This document shows positions 18,987 through 27,785 of a stretch of DNA of 64,000 bases, piece after piece. Below the pieces are notes generated by a model that was given only the letters and a program-made list of their open reading frames with translations, searched no databases and was not told the DNA's origin. Made by a program: the position numbers and the translations under genes. This DNA is from Facklamia hominis CCUG 36813 (GTDB lineage: Bacteria > Bacillota > Bacilli > Lactobacillales > Aerococcaceae): NCBI RefSeq assembly GCF_000301035.1, contig NZ_JH932292.1, forward strand, positions 124,001 through 188,000, written 5' to 3'. How positions within the stretch are numbered: position 1 is the first letter of the stretch; every line of letters starts with the position of its first letter.

Positions 18987-20481
18987 GGATTTCATACACT
19001 ATTTTGCGATCACCCATTATATAAATGCTTTAAGGGATTTTCTAAGTACATTTGCGGTCACAAAAATAATTTAACACTGATGATTTCGACATCAAATCTA
19101 TATTTGATACAGTAACACCGCAGAGTAATAAAGGATGAACAATATGTCAGACTTATTATCCCTACCAGACATTAAAACAATAGAATCACCACAAGAAAAT
19201 GAAACCGATATGATGTTTAAAGTTGAATCAGTCGGACCACCTGAACGTTGTCCTGAATGTGGTTTTGACAAGTTATACAAACACAGTTCAAGAAATCAAC
19301 TAATTATGGATTTGCCCATTCGTTTAAAGCGAGTGGGCTTACAATTGAACCGTAGACGATACAAGTGTCGTGAATGCGGATCTACCTTCTGGGAACGCCT
19401 AGTATCTGTAGATGAAAAGCGTAGTATGACCAAAAGGCTTTTAAAGTCTATTCAAGAGCAATCCATGTCTAAGACCTTTGTAGAAGTCGCAGAAAGTGTT
19501 GGTGTTGACGAGAAAACTATTAGGAACGTTTTTAAGGACTATGTGGCACTCAAAGAACGTGAATACCAGTTTGAAACTCCTAAGTGGCTTGGGATAGACG
19601 ATATATATATTATCCGAAGACCTCGGCTTGTATTGACTAATATTGAACGCAGGACTATTTATGACATCAAGCCAAACCGTGACAAGGAAACAACAGTCAT
19701 CCAACGTCTTTCAGAAATCAGTGACAGGACTTATATTGAGTACGTCACAATGGATATGTGGAAGCCTTACAAAGACGCAGTGAACACTATCCTTCCACAC
19801 GCTAAAGTTGTCGTAGATAAGTTTCATGTAGTTAGAATGGCTAATCAAGCCTTAGATAACGTCAGAAAGTCTTTGAAAGCTCATATGAGCCAAAAAGAAA
19901 GACTTACCCTTATGCGTGAAAGGTTTATCCTTCTAAAGCGTAAACACGATCTAAATGTACGTGAATCATTCCTCTTAGAGACTTGGTTAGGTAATCTTCC
20001 TGCCTTAAAAGAAGCCTATGAACTCAAAGAAGAGTTTTACTGAATATGGGATACTCCTGATTCAGATGAAGGTCGTCTTCGTTATAGTCAATGGAGACAC
20101 CGTTGTATGTCCAGTAACTATAAAGATGCATATAAAGACCTCGTGAGAGCCGTAGACAACTGGCATGTCGAAAAATATTCAACTACTTTGATAAAAGGCT
20201 CACTAACGCTTATACGGAGTCAATTAACAGCATTATTAGGCAGGTAGAGCGAATGGGTAGAGATGCCTTACGAGCCAAAATCCTTTTCAATGAGAAGCTC
20301 CGTAAAAAGCGTAAGCCACGATTTAATTCAAGTGCTTTCAATAAAGCTATGTTACACGATAATTTCAATTGGTATGAAGTGAATGATCATAACATTACAG
20401 ACAACTTTGGTGTCGATTTTTCCACACTTATTAAGAATTTGGAGAAGGGTGATTTATAAGCCCTTTTCCACCATGAAATCC
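18987..20481 (+). mobile_element. Remnant of an ISL3-family insertion sequence
   Basis: The transposase pseudogene is bracketed by ggatttcat (18987-18995) and its inverted copy atgaaatcc (20473-20481), which may be the inner cores of the terminal repeats. Beyond nine bases the ends diverge, and no target duplication was found, so the limits are approximate. An imperfect direct repeat of the left end recurs at 19034-19062. Confidence 0.55.
19144..20459 (+). pseudogene. ISL3-family transposase, broken by a stop codon and a frameshift
   Basis: The N-terminal two thirds has the ISL3 zinc-ribbon (CPECGFDKLYKH and CRECGSTFWERL) and the start of the DDE domain (GIDDIYI, VTMDMWKPY). An in-frame TGA at 20041-20043 interrupts the EEFY-IWDTPD region. 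The frame then continues to about 20170, where a run of five As lacks one base, shifting the reading frame to NYFDKRLTNAYTESIN and on to the stop at 20459. Restoring one A would rejoin both parts. ATG 19144 is preferred over 19135 because AAAGGA overlaps the latter. Inactive unless complemented. Confidence 0.9.
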
Positions 20482-20496
20482 GAATACCCATAAATG

Positions 20497-20530
20497 ATAG
20501 ACCGCATCAATTTGATGCGGTCTATTTTTT
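20497..20530 (+). terminator. Strong terminator after the ISL3 remnant
   Basis: Stem atagaccgcatc / gatgcggtctat around a short loop, followed by seven Ts (20524-20530). Confidence 0.85.
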
Positions 20531-20616
20531 TAACTAAAAAAGTTTAACCTAGAGTCCTAAAGCTAGACATATAGCTCTAGAAAATAAAAATTAAGGCTTC
20601 ATTTGAAGAATATATA

Positions 20617-20653
20617 AAAAACCATCCCCTTATATTTTGATATGGGGATGGTT
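20617..20653 (-). terminator. Terminator downstream of tRNA-Ser (minus strand)
   Basis: Stem aaccatcccc (20620-20629) with ggggatggtt (20644-20653). Read on the minus strand it is followed by six Ts, so it serves the tRNA-Ser transcript. Confidence 0.7.
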
Positions 20654-20758
20654 TGATTTGATTTGAGACTGATGATATATAAAGTGCCATTGAAGTAGTG
20701 GTATTACACTCTTTATACGTTATGGTTCGTTTGATCGATTGAATAATTTATAAAAAAA

Positions 20759-20848
20759 AAGAGAGTGCGGGATTTGAACCCGCGAAACGGCTCAACACCG
20801 TTTAAACGCTTTCGAGGCGTCCGCCTTCAGCCACTCGGCCAACTCTCC
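20759..20848 (-). tRNA. tRNA-Ser (anticodon CGA) with degenerate 3' end
   Basis: A long-variable-arm tRNA. The D-arm is ttggccgagtggctgaagg, the anticodon stem GACGC/GCGTT holds loop CTCGAAA (anticodon CGA, reading UCG), and the T-arm is GCGGGTTCAAATCCCGC. The acceptor 5' strand is GGAGAGT. The 3' strand is ACTCTC followed directly by a T-run, giving G1-U72 and a U discriminator with no CCA. Serine tRNAs normally have G73, so function is uncertain. Confidence 0.88.
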
Positions 20849-21107
20849 AATATTTGACAACAAAAATATCCTATCATATTCTTTAAGGTTTGAAAAGGGG
20901 AAAATACAAGAAAAATTTAAACTTTTGAATTAAGTTGAATAGGAAAAGTTAAGATTTACAGAGTTGGTCATCTCTGTTAAATAGATAGATAATGCTTTAA
21001 CACACATAACTAAAAAAGCTCCCCCTAAAGTCGATACTAAGACAAGTAAAACGACATTAGAGAGAGCCTATCACTATTTTTATAAAATTGATTTTAAGCG
21101 AAAACTA
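20849..21107. other. Gap between tRNA-Ser and phnE, with possible gene relic
   Basis: No supported complete gene. On the minus strand 20930-21067 stays open for 46 codons and encodes a hydrophobic stretch (VVLLVLVSTLGGAFLV) ending in a stop, without start codon or ribosome site. It looks like the C-terminal remnant of a lost membrane protein. Confidence 0.25.
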
Positions 21108-21923
21108 TTATCGATGCCCATATGCTAAATAGCTTCGAATACGAGTCGAAGCATATTCAACAAGAATAACTAATAAGATTAAGGAGAGCAATATGGCACC
21201 AACTTGATTCCAACGATAGGAGTTAATTGCGAACATAAGCGGTGCCCCTATCCCTCCTGCACCTACTAACCCGAGTGTTGTTGCATCTCGAATATTCATA
21301 TCAAATCGATAAATTAAAGTCGATAAAAACGAAGCAGATAATTGTGGGGCAATACCAAATCGGATTTTTTCCCAGGTATTAGCACCCATTGCAGTAAAAG
21401 CTTCAATCACAGATCGATCTATATTCATAATGCTTTCTGAAAAAAGTTTCGTTAACATTCCGATCGAGGTAAAGGTCATTGTAAGAACACCAGCAAATGG
21501 GCCTGGTCCTGTAACTCGGATAAACATCAGTCCATAGACAATTGCAGGGATGGTACGGATCATCATGATTAAAAAATTGACAATAAAAGCTAACCATCGA
21601 GGGACGATATTTGGTGCTGCAAAAAAGGCTAAAGGTAGTGATAAAATTCCACCGATAAGTGTTCCAATTATTGCAATACAGATGGTTTCAAAAAGCAGAA
21701 ACCAAATACCCTTGGTTGAAAAATCAGCTAACATATCAAGGCTAGGTGTAAATATTCCTTTGATAATATTTAAGGCCACTTGCCAACCGTTTTGGCTGTA
21801 ATTCGAAAAATCAACGACTGATGAGGACCAGATCAAGAGGATGACCACGATCAGAGTTAAACAGCTTTGGATGAGACGAAAATTCGGCTCATTCTTTAAT
21901 ACTTCTGTAAACTTTTGAGTCAT
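21108..21923 (-). CDS. phnE: Phosphonate/phosphite-type ABC transporter permease (PhnE, second)
   Basis: An inner-membrane permease of 271 residues with about six helices, MetI/PhnE-like. The EAA-type cytoplasmic loop is near EAFTAMGANTWEKIRFG, and the LGLVGAGGIGAPL motif is typical of PhnE. TAGGAGGTA precedes the ATG, ten bases after the stop of the first permease. The two PhnE copies probably form a heterodimer with PhnC. No C-P lyase or phosphonatase genes are near, so uptake of phosphate, phosphite or a phosphonate is possible. Confidence 0.9.
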   Translation of the reverse strand: MTQKFTEVLKNEPNFRLIQSCLTLIVVILLIWSSSVVDFSNYSQNGWQVALNIIKGIFTPSLDMLADFSTKGIWFLLFETICIAIIGTLIGGILSLPLAFFAAPNIVPRWLAFIVNFLIMMIRTIPAIVYGLMFIRVTGPGPFAGVLTMTFTSIGMLTKLFSESIMNIDRSVIEAFTAMGANTWEKIRFGIAPQLSASFLSTLIYRFDMNIRDATTLGLVGAGGIGAPLMFAINSYRWNQVGAILLSLILLVILVEYASTRIRSYLAYGHR

Positions 21924-21933
21924 AATATACCTC

Positions 21934-22755
21934 CTAACTTAATTTATGCCGACAGTACCGGCTAATTTGTTCAATAATAAAGACGGTGATTAATAAGGAA
22001 AATAAAATAGTTCCAACGCGCTCATAATCTCGCCAACCTATATTTTCATTAATCAGTAAACCTAACCCCCCGGCGCCCACATAGCCTAAAATTGAAGCAT
22101 AACGGACGTTTCCTTCGAAATTGAAGAGCGATGTGGAGATATAAGTTGGCATGATCAATGGGATAATTCCTTTTAAAAAGGCCGATGATTCTGAAAATCC
22201 CATTGATATCATCGCTTCATGGGCTCCCATATTAACGGTTTCAATTTCTTCATACATGATTTTACCGATATATGAGAATGAAAAAAGGAAAATTGCGACC
22301 GTTCCGGCGAGAGTCCCCAAACCAAAAATGTAGGTAGCAATTAATGCAGATACAAGAGTTGGAATGGTACGAATCAAGGTAAAAAGAAGTTTTATTAACC
22401 AATTTATCAAAGGGACTTTTACCATGTTGTTAGCTGCTAAGAAGGCGGCGGGTAAGGCAAGAAGAGAACCGATGAAAGAACCAAAAAATGACATCTTCAG
22501 GGTGTCGAAAAGTGGTTCTATAACTTTGGGAAGGTAATCCCAATCAGGATGAAACATGGCTTCAAGCATAACTATGACATTTTTCCCTTTGGAGAGGATG
22601 GTCTCTAAGGAAAATTCAGTGACTTTTAATGCAATGATTAAGATGATAATTGTTAATAATAAATATAGAGGCGTTCGACTCTTTTTTTCTTGAATCATTT
22701 TACCATTGGATAATTGATAGTTTTTTGGCTTGAATATTTTATCGTATAAGGTCAT
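21934..22755 (-). CDS. phnE: Phosphonate/phosphite-type ABC transporter permease (PhnE, first)
   Basis: A 273-residue membrane protein with a longer cytoplasmic N-terminus than its partner, then about six helices. It shows the LGYVGAGGLGLL motif and an EAA loop (GAHEAMISMGFSESSAFLKG). AGGAGGTAG just upstream lies within the 11-bp gap after phnC. It pairs with the neighbouring permease; the sequences are related but clearly diverged, so this is an old duplication within the transporter family and not a recent one. Confidence 0.9.
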   Translation of the reverse strand: MTLYDKIFKPKNYQLSNGKMIQEKKSRTPLYLLLTIIILIIALKVTEFSLETILSKGKNVIVMLEAMFHPDWDYLPKVIEPLFDTLKMSFFGSFIGSLLALPAAFLAANNMVKVPLINWLIKLLFTLIRTIPTLVSALIATYIFGLGTLAGTVAIFLFSFSYIGKIMYEEIETVNMGAHEAMISMGFSESSAFLKGIIPLIMPTYISTSLFNFEGNVRYASILGYVGAGGLGLLINENIGWRDYERVGTILFSLLITVFIIEQISRYCRHKLS

Positions 22756-22766
22756 TTTTCTACCTC

Positions 22767-23525
22767 CTAAGCCAAATCTTGATCTATCGGATTATTTTCA
22801 TAGATCTCATTTAAAACTTGTGGAGTAACCTTCTGTGGGTCATCATAAAAGACAACTTGTCCATCTTTGATACCAAGAACTTTACTAGCATAAGCAAGCC
22901 CCATTTCAACATCGTGGATATTTAAAAGGATGGTCATATTTTGCTTCTTGTTTAAGTCTTTAAAATAGGTCATAACTTGTTTTGCAGTAACTGGATCTAA
23001 AGAGGCGATGGGTTCATCGGCTAGTATAATTTGAGGATGTTGCACGATCGTTCGCGCTAAAGCAACACGTTGCTTTTGACCGCCAGATAACTGGTCCGTT
23101 CTTGTAAAAGCTTTATCTAGAATATCCACTGAATCAAGTGCTTCCAGTGAACGAAGTTTCATATCTTCGGTATAGAGACCAAATATTTTTTGAGCAGGAT
23201 TTAGATCAGGAACAAAAGAAGTTAGTACATTATTTAGGGCAGAGATTCTATCAACTAGGTTAAAATGTTGAAAAATCATTCCAATATTTCGTCGAAAAGC
23301 TCTTAATTCACGGCCTTTTAGTTGACTAACATCAACCCCATTAACTTTTAGCTGTCCCTGACTGATATCATGCATTTTATTAATAGTACGTATAAAAGTC
23401 GACTTTCCAGCACCTGAACGACCGATGATTGCGACAAATTCCCCATCTTCGATAGTTAAGTTAATATTACTCAAAGCCTTATATCCACCTGGATAGACTT
23501 TATCCACATTTGTAAATTCGATCAA
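22767..23525 (-). CDS. phnC: Phosphonate/phosphite-type ABC transporter ATP-binding protein PhnC
   Basis: A cytoplasmic ATPase of 252 residues energising the two PhnE permeases. The Walker A GRSGAGKS lies at residues 35-42, the ABC signature is LSGGQKQR, the Walker B is IILADEP and the H-loop is LLNIHDVE. The start is TTG at 23525, eight bases after AAGGAGG; no ATG is in a suitable place. A hairpin terminator lies between phnD and phnC, which should make the binding protein more abundant than the membrane complex. Confidence 0.93.
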   Translation of the reverse strand: MIEFTNVDKVYPGGYKALSNINLTIEDGEFVAIIGRSGAGKSTFIRTINKMHDISQGQLKVNGVDVSQLKGRELRAFRRNIGMIFQHFNLVDRISALNNVLTSFVPDLNPAQKIFGLYTEDMKLRSLEALDSVDILDKAFTRTDQLSGGQKQRVALARTIVQHPQIILADEPIASLDPVTAKQVMTYFKDLNKKQNMTILLNIHDVEMGLAYASKVLGIKDGQVVFYDDPQKVTPQVLNEIYENNPIDQDLA

Positions 23526-23557
23526 TCAAATTTCCTCCTTCAAATAGGTATTAAAAA

Positions 23558-23597
23558 AGACCTTAGATGTATCATAATATGATTCATTCTAAGGTCT
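23558..23597 (-). terminator. Intra-operon terminator/attenuator between phnD and phnC
   Basis: A perfect 10-bp stem (agaccttaga 23558-23567 with tctaaggtct 23588-23597), followed on the minus strand by six Ts. Confidence 0.8.
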
Positions 23598-23618
23598 CTG
23601 TCAAGACTAGCTAATAAA

Positions 23619-24650
23619 TTATTTCATGTCACGTAGGAACTTTTGAGCTTGTCTTTCTGTATCGTAGTCTTCAGATTTTGCTTTCGAGTATCCTTGGTGA
23701 GAATAGACTGCGATGACTTTTTGACCTTCTTCTGTTTTACTAATATTAATCATCGCTTCTTGAATAGCTTCAATTAATTCAGGTGTCAGGTGATCAGAAT
23801 TCTTAGAAACCGAAATCGTATCGTTCATCATACCGTCTGTTACCGCGATAACATCAACATCGGTCCAAATATCATTTTTTCCGCCAAATTCTTTTTGCCA
23901 TTGGTCTTCATAATCCATCCGTGCATCAGCATAGGTTAATAAGACATCGACTTGACCAGTAGCTAAACGGCTAAATGCGGAAGCGTATGAATCGGATTGA
24001 ACAGCTGAATTAAGGTCGGCAATTGTCTTACCGTCATAGTTTTTCGATAGATATAGGGAAGGGTAGATATATCCTGCTGGTGAAGAGGTACCCATCACAG
24101 ACCAATTTACATTGTTTAAATCATCCCAAGTTAAAGCTTCACCATTATTAACTTTTTCAGCTAAGGCCCGTCCTTTTTCAGAAGGTCCAGCAAGGAAGAG
24201 ACCGCGATAGTAGGTTACTTGTTCACTTGATTTTTCAGTTGGCTTATTATCATTCCAGTCTTTGGCGTTTTCAGAATCATTAGACAATCCTTCTCTAGTC
24301 GCCGTTAAAATTACGTCTGCACCATCATCATAAAGAACATAGGTTCCACCAGGAATAAAACCGATATCAACGGTACCAGCTGCTAAGGCTTCCCCGGTTG
24401 CTTCATAACTCGTTCCAACAGAGATGTCAATATTTTCAACATTAAAACCTAATTTTGCTAGTTCATCTTTAAGAAGATTTTTAAGAGGTTCTGTTTCGGT
24501 CATAATTTCTTCTGGATCTCGAGAAGGAACGAATTGAACGGTCAGTTCTTTAACCGTAGTTGCATCTTGTGCATGAGTAAGTGGTGTTATAGCCATTGCT
24601 AGGCCTAAACAAGCACTTAAACCTGCTGTTAACATCTTTTTGAAATTCAT
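23619..24650 (-). CDS. phnD: Phosphate/phosphite/phosphonate-binding protein PhnD
   Basis: The extracellular substrate-binding subunit, 343 residues. It begins with a signal peptide: two lysines, a hydrophobic stretch, and a possible cleavage after THA at about residue 27. An LSAC at residues 11-14 resembles a lipobox but lies early, so the anchoring mode is unsettled. The mature part has the PhnD-type fold (FVPSRDPEEI, GTVDIGFIPGGTYVLY, MGTSSPAGYIYPSLYL). The ATG at 24650 is chosen for its AAAGGAGG site; an upstream in-frame start lacks one. Ligand identity cannot be decided from sequence. Confidence 0.88.
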   Translation of the reverse strand: MNFKKMLTAGLSACLGLAMAITPLTHAQDATTVKELTVQFVPSRDPEEIMTETEPLKNLLKDELAKLGFNVENIDISVGTSYEATGEALAAGTVDIGFIPGGTYVLYDDGADVILTATREGLSNDSENAKDWNDNKPTEKSSEQVTYYRGLFLAGPSEKGRALAEKVNNGEALTWDDLNNVNWSVMGTSSPAGYIYPSLYLSKNYDGKTIADLNSAVQSDSYASAFSRLATGQVDVLLTYADARMDYEDQWQKEFGGKNDIWTDVDVIAVTDGMMNDTISVSKNSDHLTPELIEAIQEAMINISKTEEGQKVIAVYSHQGYSKAKSEDYDTERQAQKFLRDMK

Positions 24651-24684
24651 TATGAATTCCTCCTTTAAAAAAATTATCAAGAAT

Positions 24685-24693
24685 ATTGTACCA
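24685..24693 (-). promoter_or_regulatory. Extended -10 promoter of the phn operon
   Basis: On the minus strand TGGTACAAT forms an extended -10 about 35 bp before the phnD start; the -35 is poor. Confidence 0.5.
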
Positions 24694-24737
24694 TTTATTG
24701 ATGGAAGAATGGGAAAGATGATTAAAATAATTTAATT

Positions 24738-24776
24738 TTCATAGAACTTTCATAATTAATGGTCTTTTTATATAAT
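24738..24776 (+). promoter_or_regulatory. Candidate trkH promoter with tandem TTCATA hexamers
   Basis: TATAAT (24771-24776) is preceded by two TTCATA hexamers (24738-24743 and 24749-24754) in 11-bp register, an arrangement like PhoP-type response-regulator boxes. A weak -35 overlaps the second hexamer. Confidence 0.4.
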
Positions 24777-24854
24777 CTATAAAACTGACTGATGGATTTC
24801 AAATATCTTGAGAAAGTGATAGACTATAGCTACTGACGACATGAAGGAGAAAGT

Positions 24855-26303
24855 ATGAATAAAAAATTAGTGTTCAGTTTCATTGGTAAGTTATGCTTCA
24901 TTGAAGCACTATTATTAATTTTACCAATGGTTGTTGCTGTTATTTATCGTGAAAACTGGCTTAATCTACAAGCTTTTTTAATAACGATTATAATATTAAT
25001 CGTTGTATCTTTTTTATCGTATCAATTAAAACCTAAAAAGAATGGCTATACGTTAAAAGAAGGGTTGGCCATTACTTCTTTATCTTGGTTCGCATTGTCT
25101 TTTTTTGGAGCATTACCTTTTGTGTTTTCTGGACAAATCCCTTCACTCGTTGATGCCTGCTTTGAGATGGCTTCGGGTTTTACAACTACTGGATCATCGA
25201 TTTTGGAAAACGTTGAAGAACTTAGCCAGTCTATGCTATTTTGGCGGTCATTCTCTCATTTGATTGGCGGGATGGGAATTTTAGTATTTGCTTTTGCCTT
25301 TGCTCCTCAACAAGGAGAAGGATCAGTAAATATTATGAAGGCAGAGGTACCTGGACCACAATTTGGAAAATTAGTTGCAAAAAATAAGAATACTGCACGA
25401 ATTAATTACCGAATTTATTTAGGTATGACATTAATTTTCATTATTTTATTATGGTTGTCAGGTTTGAATTTATTTGATGCAATGATCCATGCTTTTGGTG
25501 CGGCTGGGACAGGAGGATTTTCAAATAAAGCTTTAAGTATTGCGCATTTTAATAATCCGGCTGTAGAGTATATTTTATCGATTGCTATGCTATTATTTGG
25601 AATAAACTTTAATTTGTATTATTTTTTACTGAATAAACAATTTAAGACGATCTTTAAGAATGAAGAATTTCGACTATATCTAGGTCTTGTCTTGATCAGT
25701 TTAATACTCATTATGATCAATATTTCAACGAACTATCATCACGTAGAACCATTATTTAGAGATAGTCTCTTTACGGTGACGACGATTGTATCAACGACAG
25801 GCTACGCAACAGTTGATTTTGATCAGTGGCCCTTAATTAATAAATTGATTATTATGTTATTGATGTTTACCGGATCGATGGCGGGGTCTACTGCAGGTGG
25901 TATAAAAATTTCACGTTTACTCGTTTATTTAAAAACGATTAAACGTGAAATTAAGTTAGCCATTCAACCCCGTCGTGTGTTTCCATTAACAATTGATCGA
26001 AATCCAATTTCAGAAGCCTTTATCAAACAAACCTTTATTTATTTAGGGACTTATGTGCTTATTTTTATCACTGGATTGCTTTTAATTTCGTTTGATCGAG
26101 GAGACTTTTTAACAGATTTCTCGGCTGTTTCAGCCACTCTAAATAACATTGGTCCGGGGTTTTCCGGGGTTGGGCCGCGTATGAATTTTAGTGAGTTTAA
26201 TGATTTTTCAAAAATAGTGATGACTGTATTAATGATTATTGGACGTCTAGAGATTTTTCCTGTATTAATATTGATCAATACATCTATTTGGAAGAAGAGA
26301 TAA
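24855..26303 (+). CDS. trkH: TrkH-family potassium uptake channel subunit
   Basis: A polytopic membrane protein of 482 residues of the TrkH/KtrB superfamily that passes K+ into the cell. Four selectivity-filter loops are visible: SGFTTTGSSIL, GAAGTGGFSNK, IVSTTGYATVD and, in the last pore, the NIGPGFSGVGP region. The gate loop GSMAGSTAGGIKISR is also present. An AAGGAGAAAG ribosome site precedes the ATG. It is followed after 10 bp by its regulatory subunit trkA. TrkH (not KtrB) is favoured by length and N-terminal helices. Confidence 0.92.
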   Translation: MNKKLVFSFIGKLCFIEALLLILPMVVAVIYRENWLNLQAFLITIIILIVVSFLSYQLKPKKNGYTLKEGLAITSLSWFALSFFGALPFVFSGQIPSLVDACFEMASGFTTTGSSILENVEELSQSMLFWRSFSHLIGGMGILVFAFAFAPQQGEGSVNIMKAEVPGPQFGKLVAKNKNTARINYRIYLGMTLIFIILLWLSGLNLFDAMIHAFGAAGTGGFSNKALSIAHFNNPAVEYILSIAMLLFGINFNLYYFLLNKQFKTIFKNEEFRLYLGLVLISLILIMINISTNYHHVEPLFRDSLFTVTTIVSTTGYATVDFDQWPLINKLIIMLLMFTGSMAGSTAGGIKISRLLVYLKTIKREIKLAIQPRRVFPLTIDRNPISEAFIKQTFIYLGTYVLIFITGLLLISFDRGDFLTDFSAVSATLNNIGPGFSGVGPRMNFSEFNDFSKIVMTVLMIIGRLEIFPVLILINTSIWKKR

Positions 26304-26313
26304 GGAGTTTATT

Positions 26314-27684
26314 ATGAAAATTATAATCTGTGGTGCTGGACAAGTGGGGAGTGCTGTTTGTGAAGCATTGTGGGAGAAGACTAATATTGTTTTAATTGAT
26401 AAGGATGAGTCAATAGTTGATGATTTGTACTCGCATTACGATATTCAAGGAATTGTTGGTTCCGCAACCTCCATGAAGACTTTAGAGGAAGCTGGAGTCG
26501 AGACAGCAGATTTATTTGTGGCGGTGACCTCATCGGATGAAGCTAATATTATTTCTTCAATTATTGCTGAAAATAAGGGGGTTCCTTATGTCTTTAGTCG
26601 AGTTCGTAATCCTGAATATCTGGAAGATATTCATTTCATGAAATCGGCTATTGGGTTAACTCGATTGATTAATCCTGAAATGGATGCAGTGAAGTTAATC
26701 GATCAGATTTTAACGTTTCCAGCAGCGAATTCTATTGATGAGTTTGCTGATGGTAAACTTCAAATTGTGAGTGTCACAGTTCAAGCCGGCAGTTTAATTG
26801 ATGGTAAAAAATTGGATGAGTTGCGGTCTGAATTAAATTTGCGAGTTATTGTTTGCGCGGTGGATCGCAAGGGAAAAATTACCATACCTAATGGTTCTTT
26901 CCGAGTTCAATCGGGCGATATTGTATATGTTACGGCAACTAAAGAGAATTTACGGCATTTATATAATTCTCTTGGTGGTCAAAGGCGTTCCGCCAATCGA
27001 ATTTTTATTGTGGGAGGAGGGCAGATGACCTATTATCTTTTAGAGCGTTTTTCTAAAGGGCTTCGAAAAAAACAAGTTAAAGTTATTGAACAAAATTATC
27101 ATCTCTGTCATGAGTTAGCCTTAGCTTATCCACAGTTTGAGATTATTCATGCCGATGGGACTGACCAACGTATATTGGATGAGGAGGGGATGGATGAATA
27201 TGATGCGGTTGTCGTTTTAAATTCAAATGACGAGGAAAATATGATCGTGTCACTTTATGCAAAGGCTCATAATATGCGAAAGGTTATTACTAAGATTGAT
27301 CGTCCTTATCTTCTCAAGCCATTTAATGATCTGGGTTTAGACACTATTATTACTCCTAAAAAAATTGTGGCCGATAAGATCATTCGCTTGGTACGCTCTC
27401 TTAAAGCGAGTCAAAACTCTTCTTTAGTAAATTTTTATCAGTTAGCAGATGGACTAATGGAGGCTTTGGAATTTGAGGTTTTAAATGAAAGTGAGATCAC
27501 TGCGGCTAATTTAAAAACGTTAAACTTTTTAACTGGCACTTTAGTGACGGGGATCTATCGTCAAGGTGAACATATTATTCCTGATGGAAACGATGTAATT
27601 CAAGTTGGGGATCTGGTGATCGTGGTCACCAGTCAAAAAAATATTACAGATATCAATCAACTTATTGTCGCCAAAGTCAAATAA
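26314..27684 (+). CDS. trkA: Trk system potassium transporter peripheral subunit TrkA
   Basis: A cytoplasmic NAD(H)/nucleotide-binding regulator of TrkH, 456 residues. Two RCK_N Rossmann units occur in tandem, IICGAGQVGSAVCEAL at residue 2 and IFIVGGGQMTYYLLE near 230. Each is followed by an RCK_C lobe (…NGSFRVQSGDIVYV… and …IPDGNDVIQVGDLVIV…). This is the four-domain TrkA layout, not the half-length KtrA. TAAGGAG precedes the ATG. A long hairpin follows. Confidence 0.95.
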   Translation: MKIIICGAGQVGSAVCEALWEKTNIVLIDKDESIVDDLYSHYDIQGIVGSATSMKTLEEAGVETADLFVAVTSSDEANIISSIIAENKGVPYVFSRVRNPEYLEDIHFMKSAIGLTRLINPEMDAVKLIDQILTFPAANSIDEFADGKLQIVSVTVQAGSLIDGKKLDELRSELNLRVIVCAVDRKGKITIPNGSFRVQSGDIVYVTATKENLRHLYNSLGGQRRSANRIFIVGGGQMTYYLLERFSKGLRKKQVKVIEQNYHLCHELALAYPQFEIIHADGTDQRILDEEGMDEYDAVVVLNSNDEENMIVSLYAKAHNMRKVITKIDRPYLLKPFNDLGLDTIITPKKIVADKIIRLVRSLKASQNSSLVNFYQLADGLMEALEFEVLNESEITAANLKTLNFLTGTLVTGIYRQGEHIIPDGNDVIQVGDLVIVVTSQKNITDINQLIVAKVK

Positions 27685-27688
27685 AAAA

Positions 27689-27785
27689 AGGCCACCTGGT
27701 GTTAGTGTAATGTGACTTGAAAAAGTTGGAAGTAAAATTCCGCTTCTTTGAGGTCCCTAACTATACACGGGGTGGCTCTTTTTTA
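27689..27785. terminator. Long imperfect-hairpin bidirectional terminator
   Basis: GCCACC (27691-27696) pairs with GGTGGC (27771-27776), followed by TCTTTTTT on the plus strand and by seven Ts on the minus strand. Between them about 75 nt fold into further helices (gtgttagt with actatacac, gacttga with tttgaggtc, ggaa with ttcc), giving a roughly 90-nt arm far larger than other terminators here. Confidence 0.7.

Noticed and set aside
16489-20758. Genomic island with att repeats
   Set aside because: No duplicated tmRNA or tRNA 3' end and no integrase could be found; only the position is suggestive.
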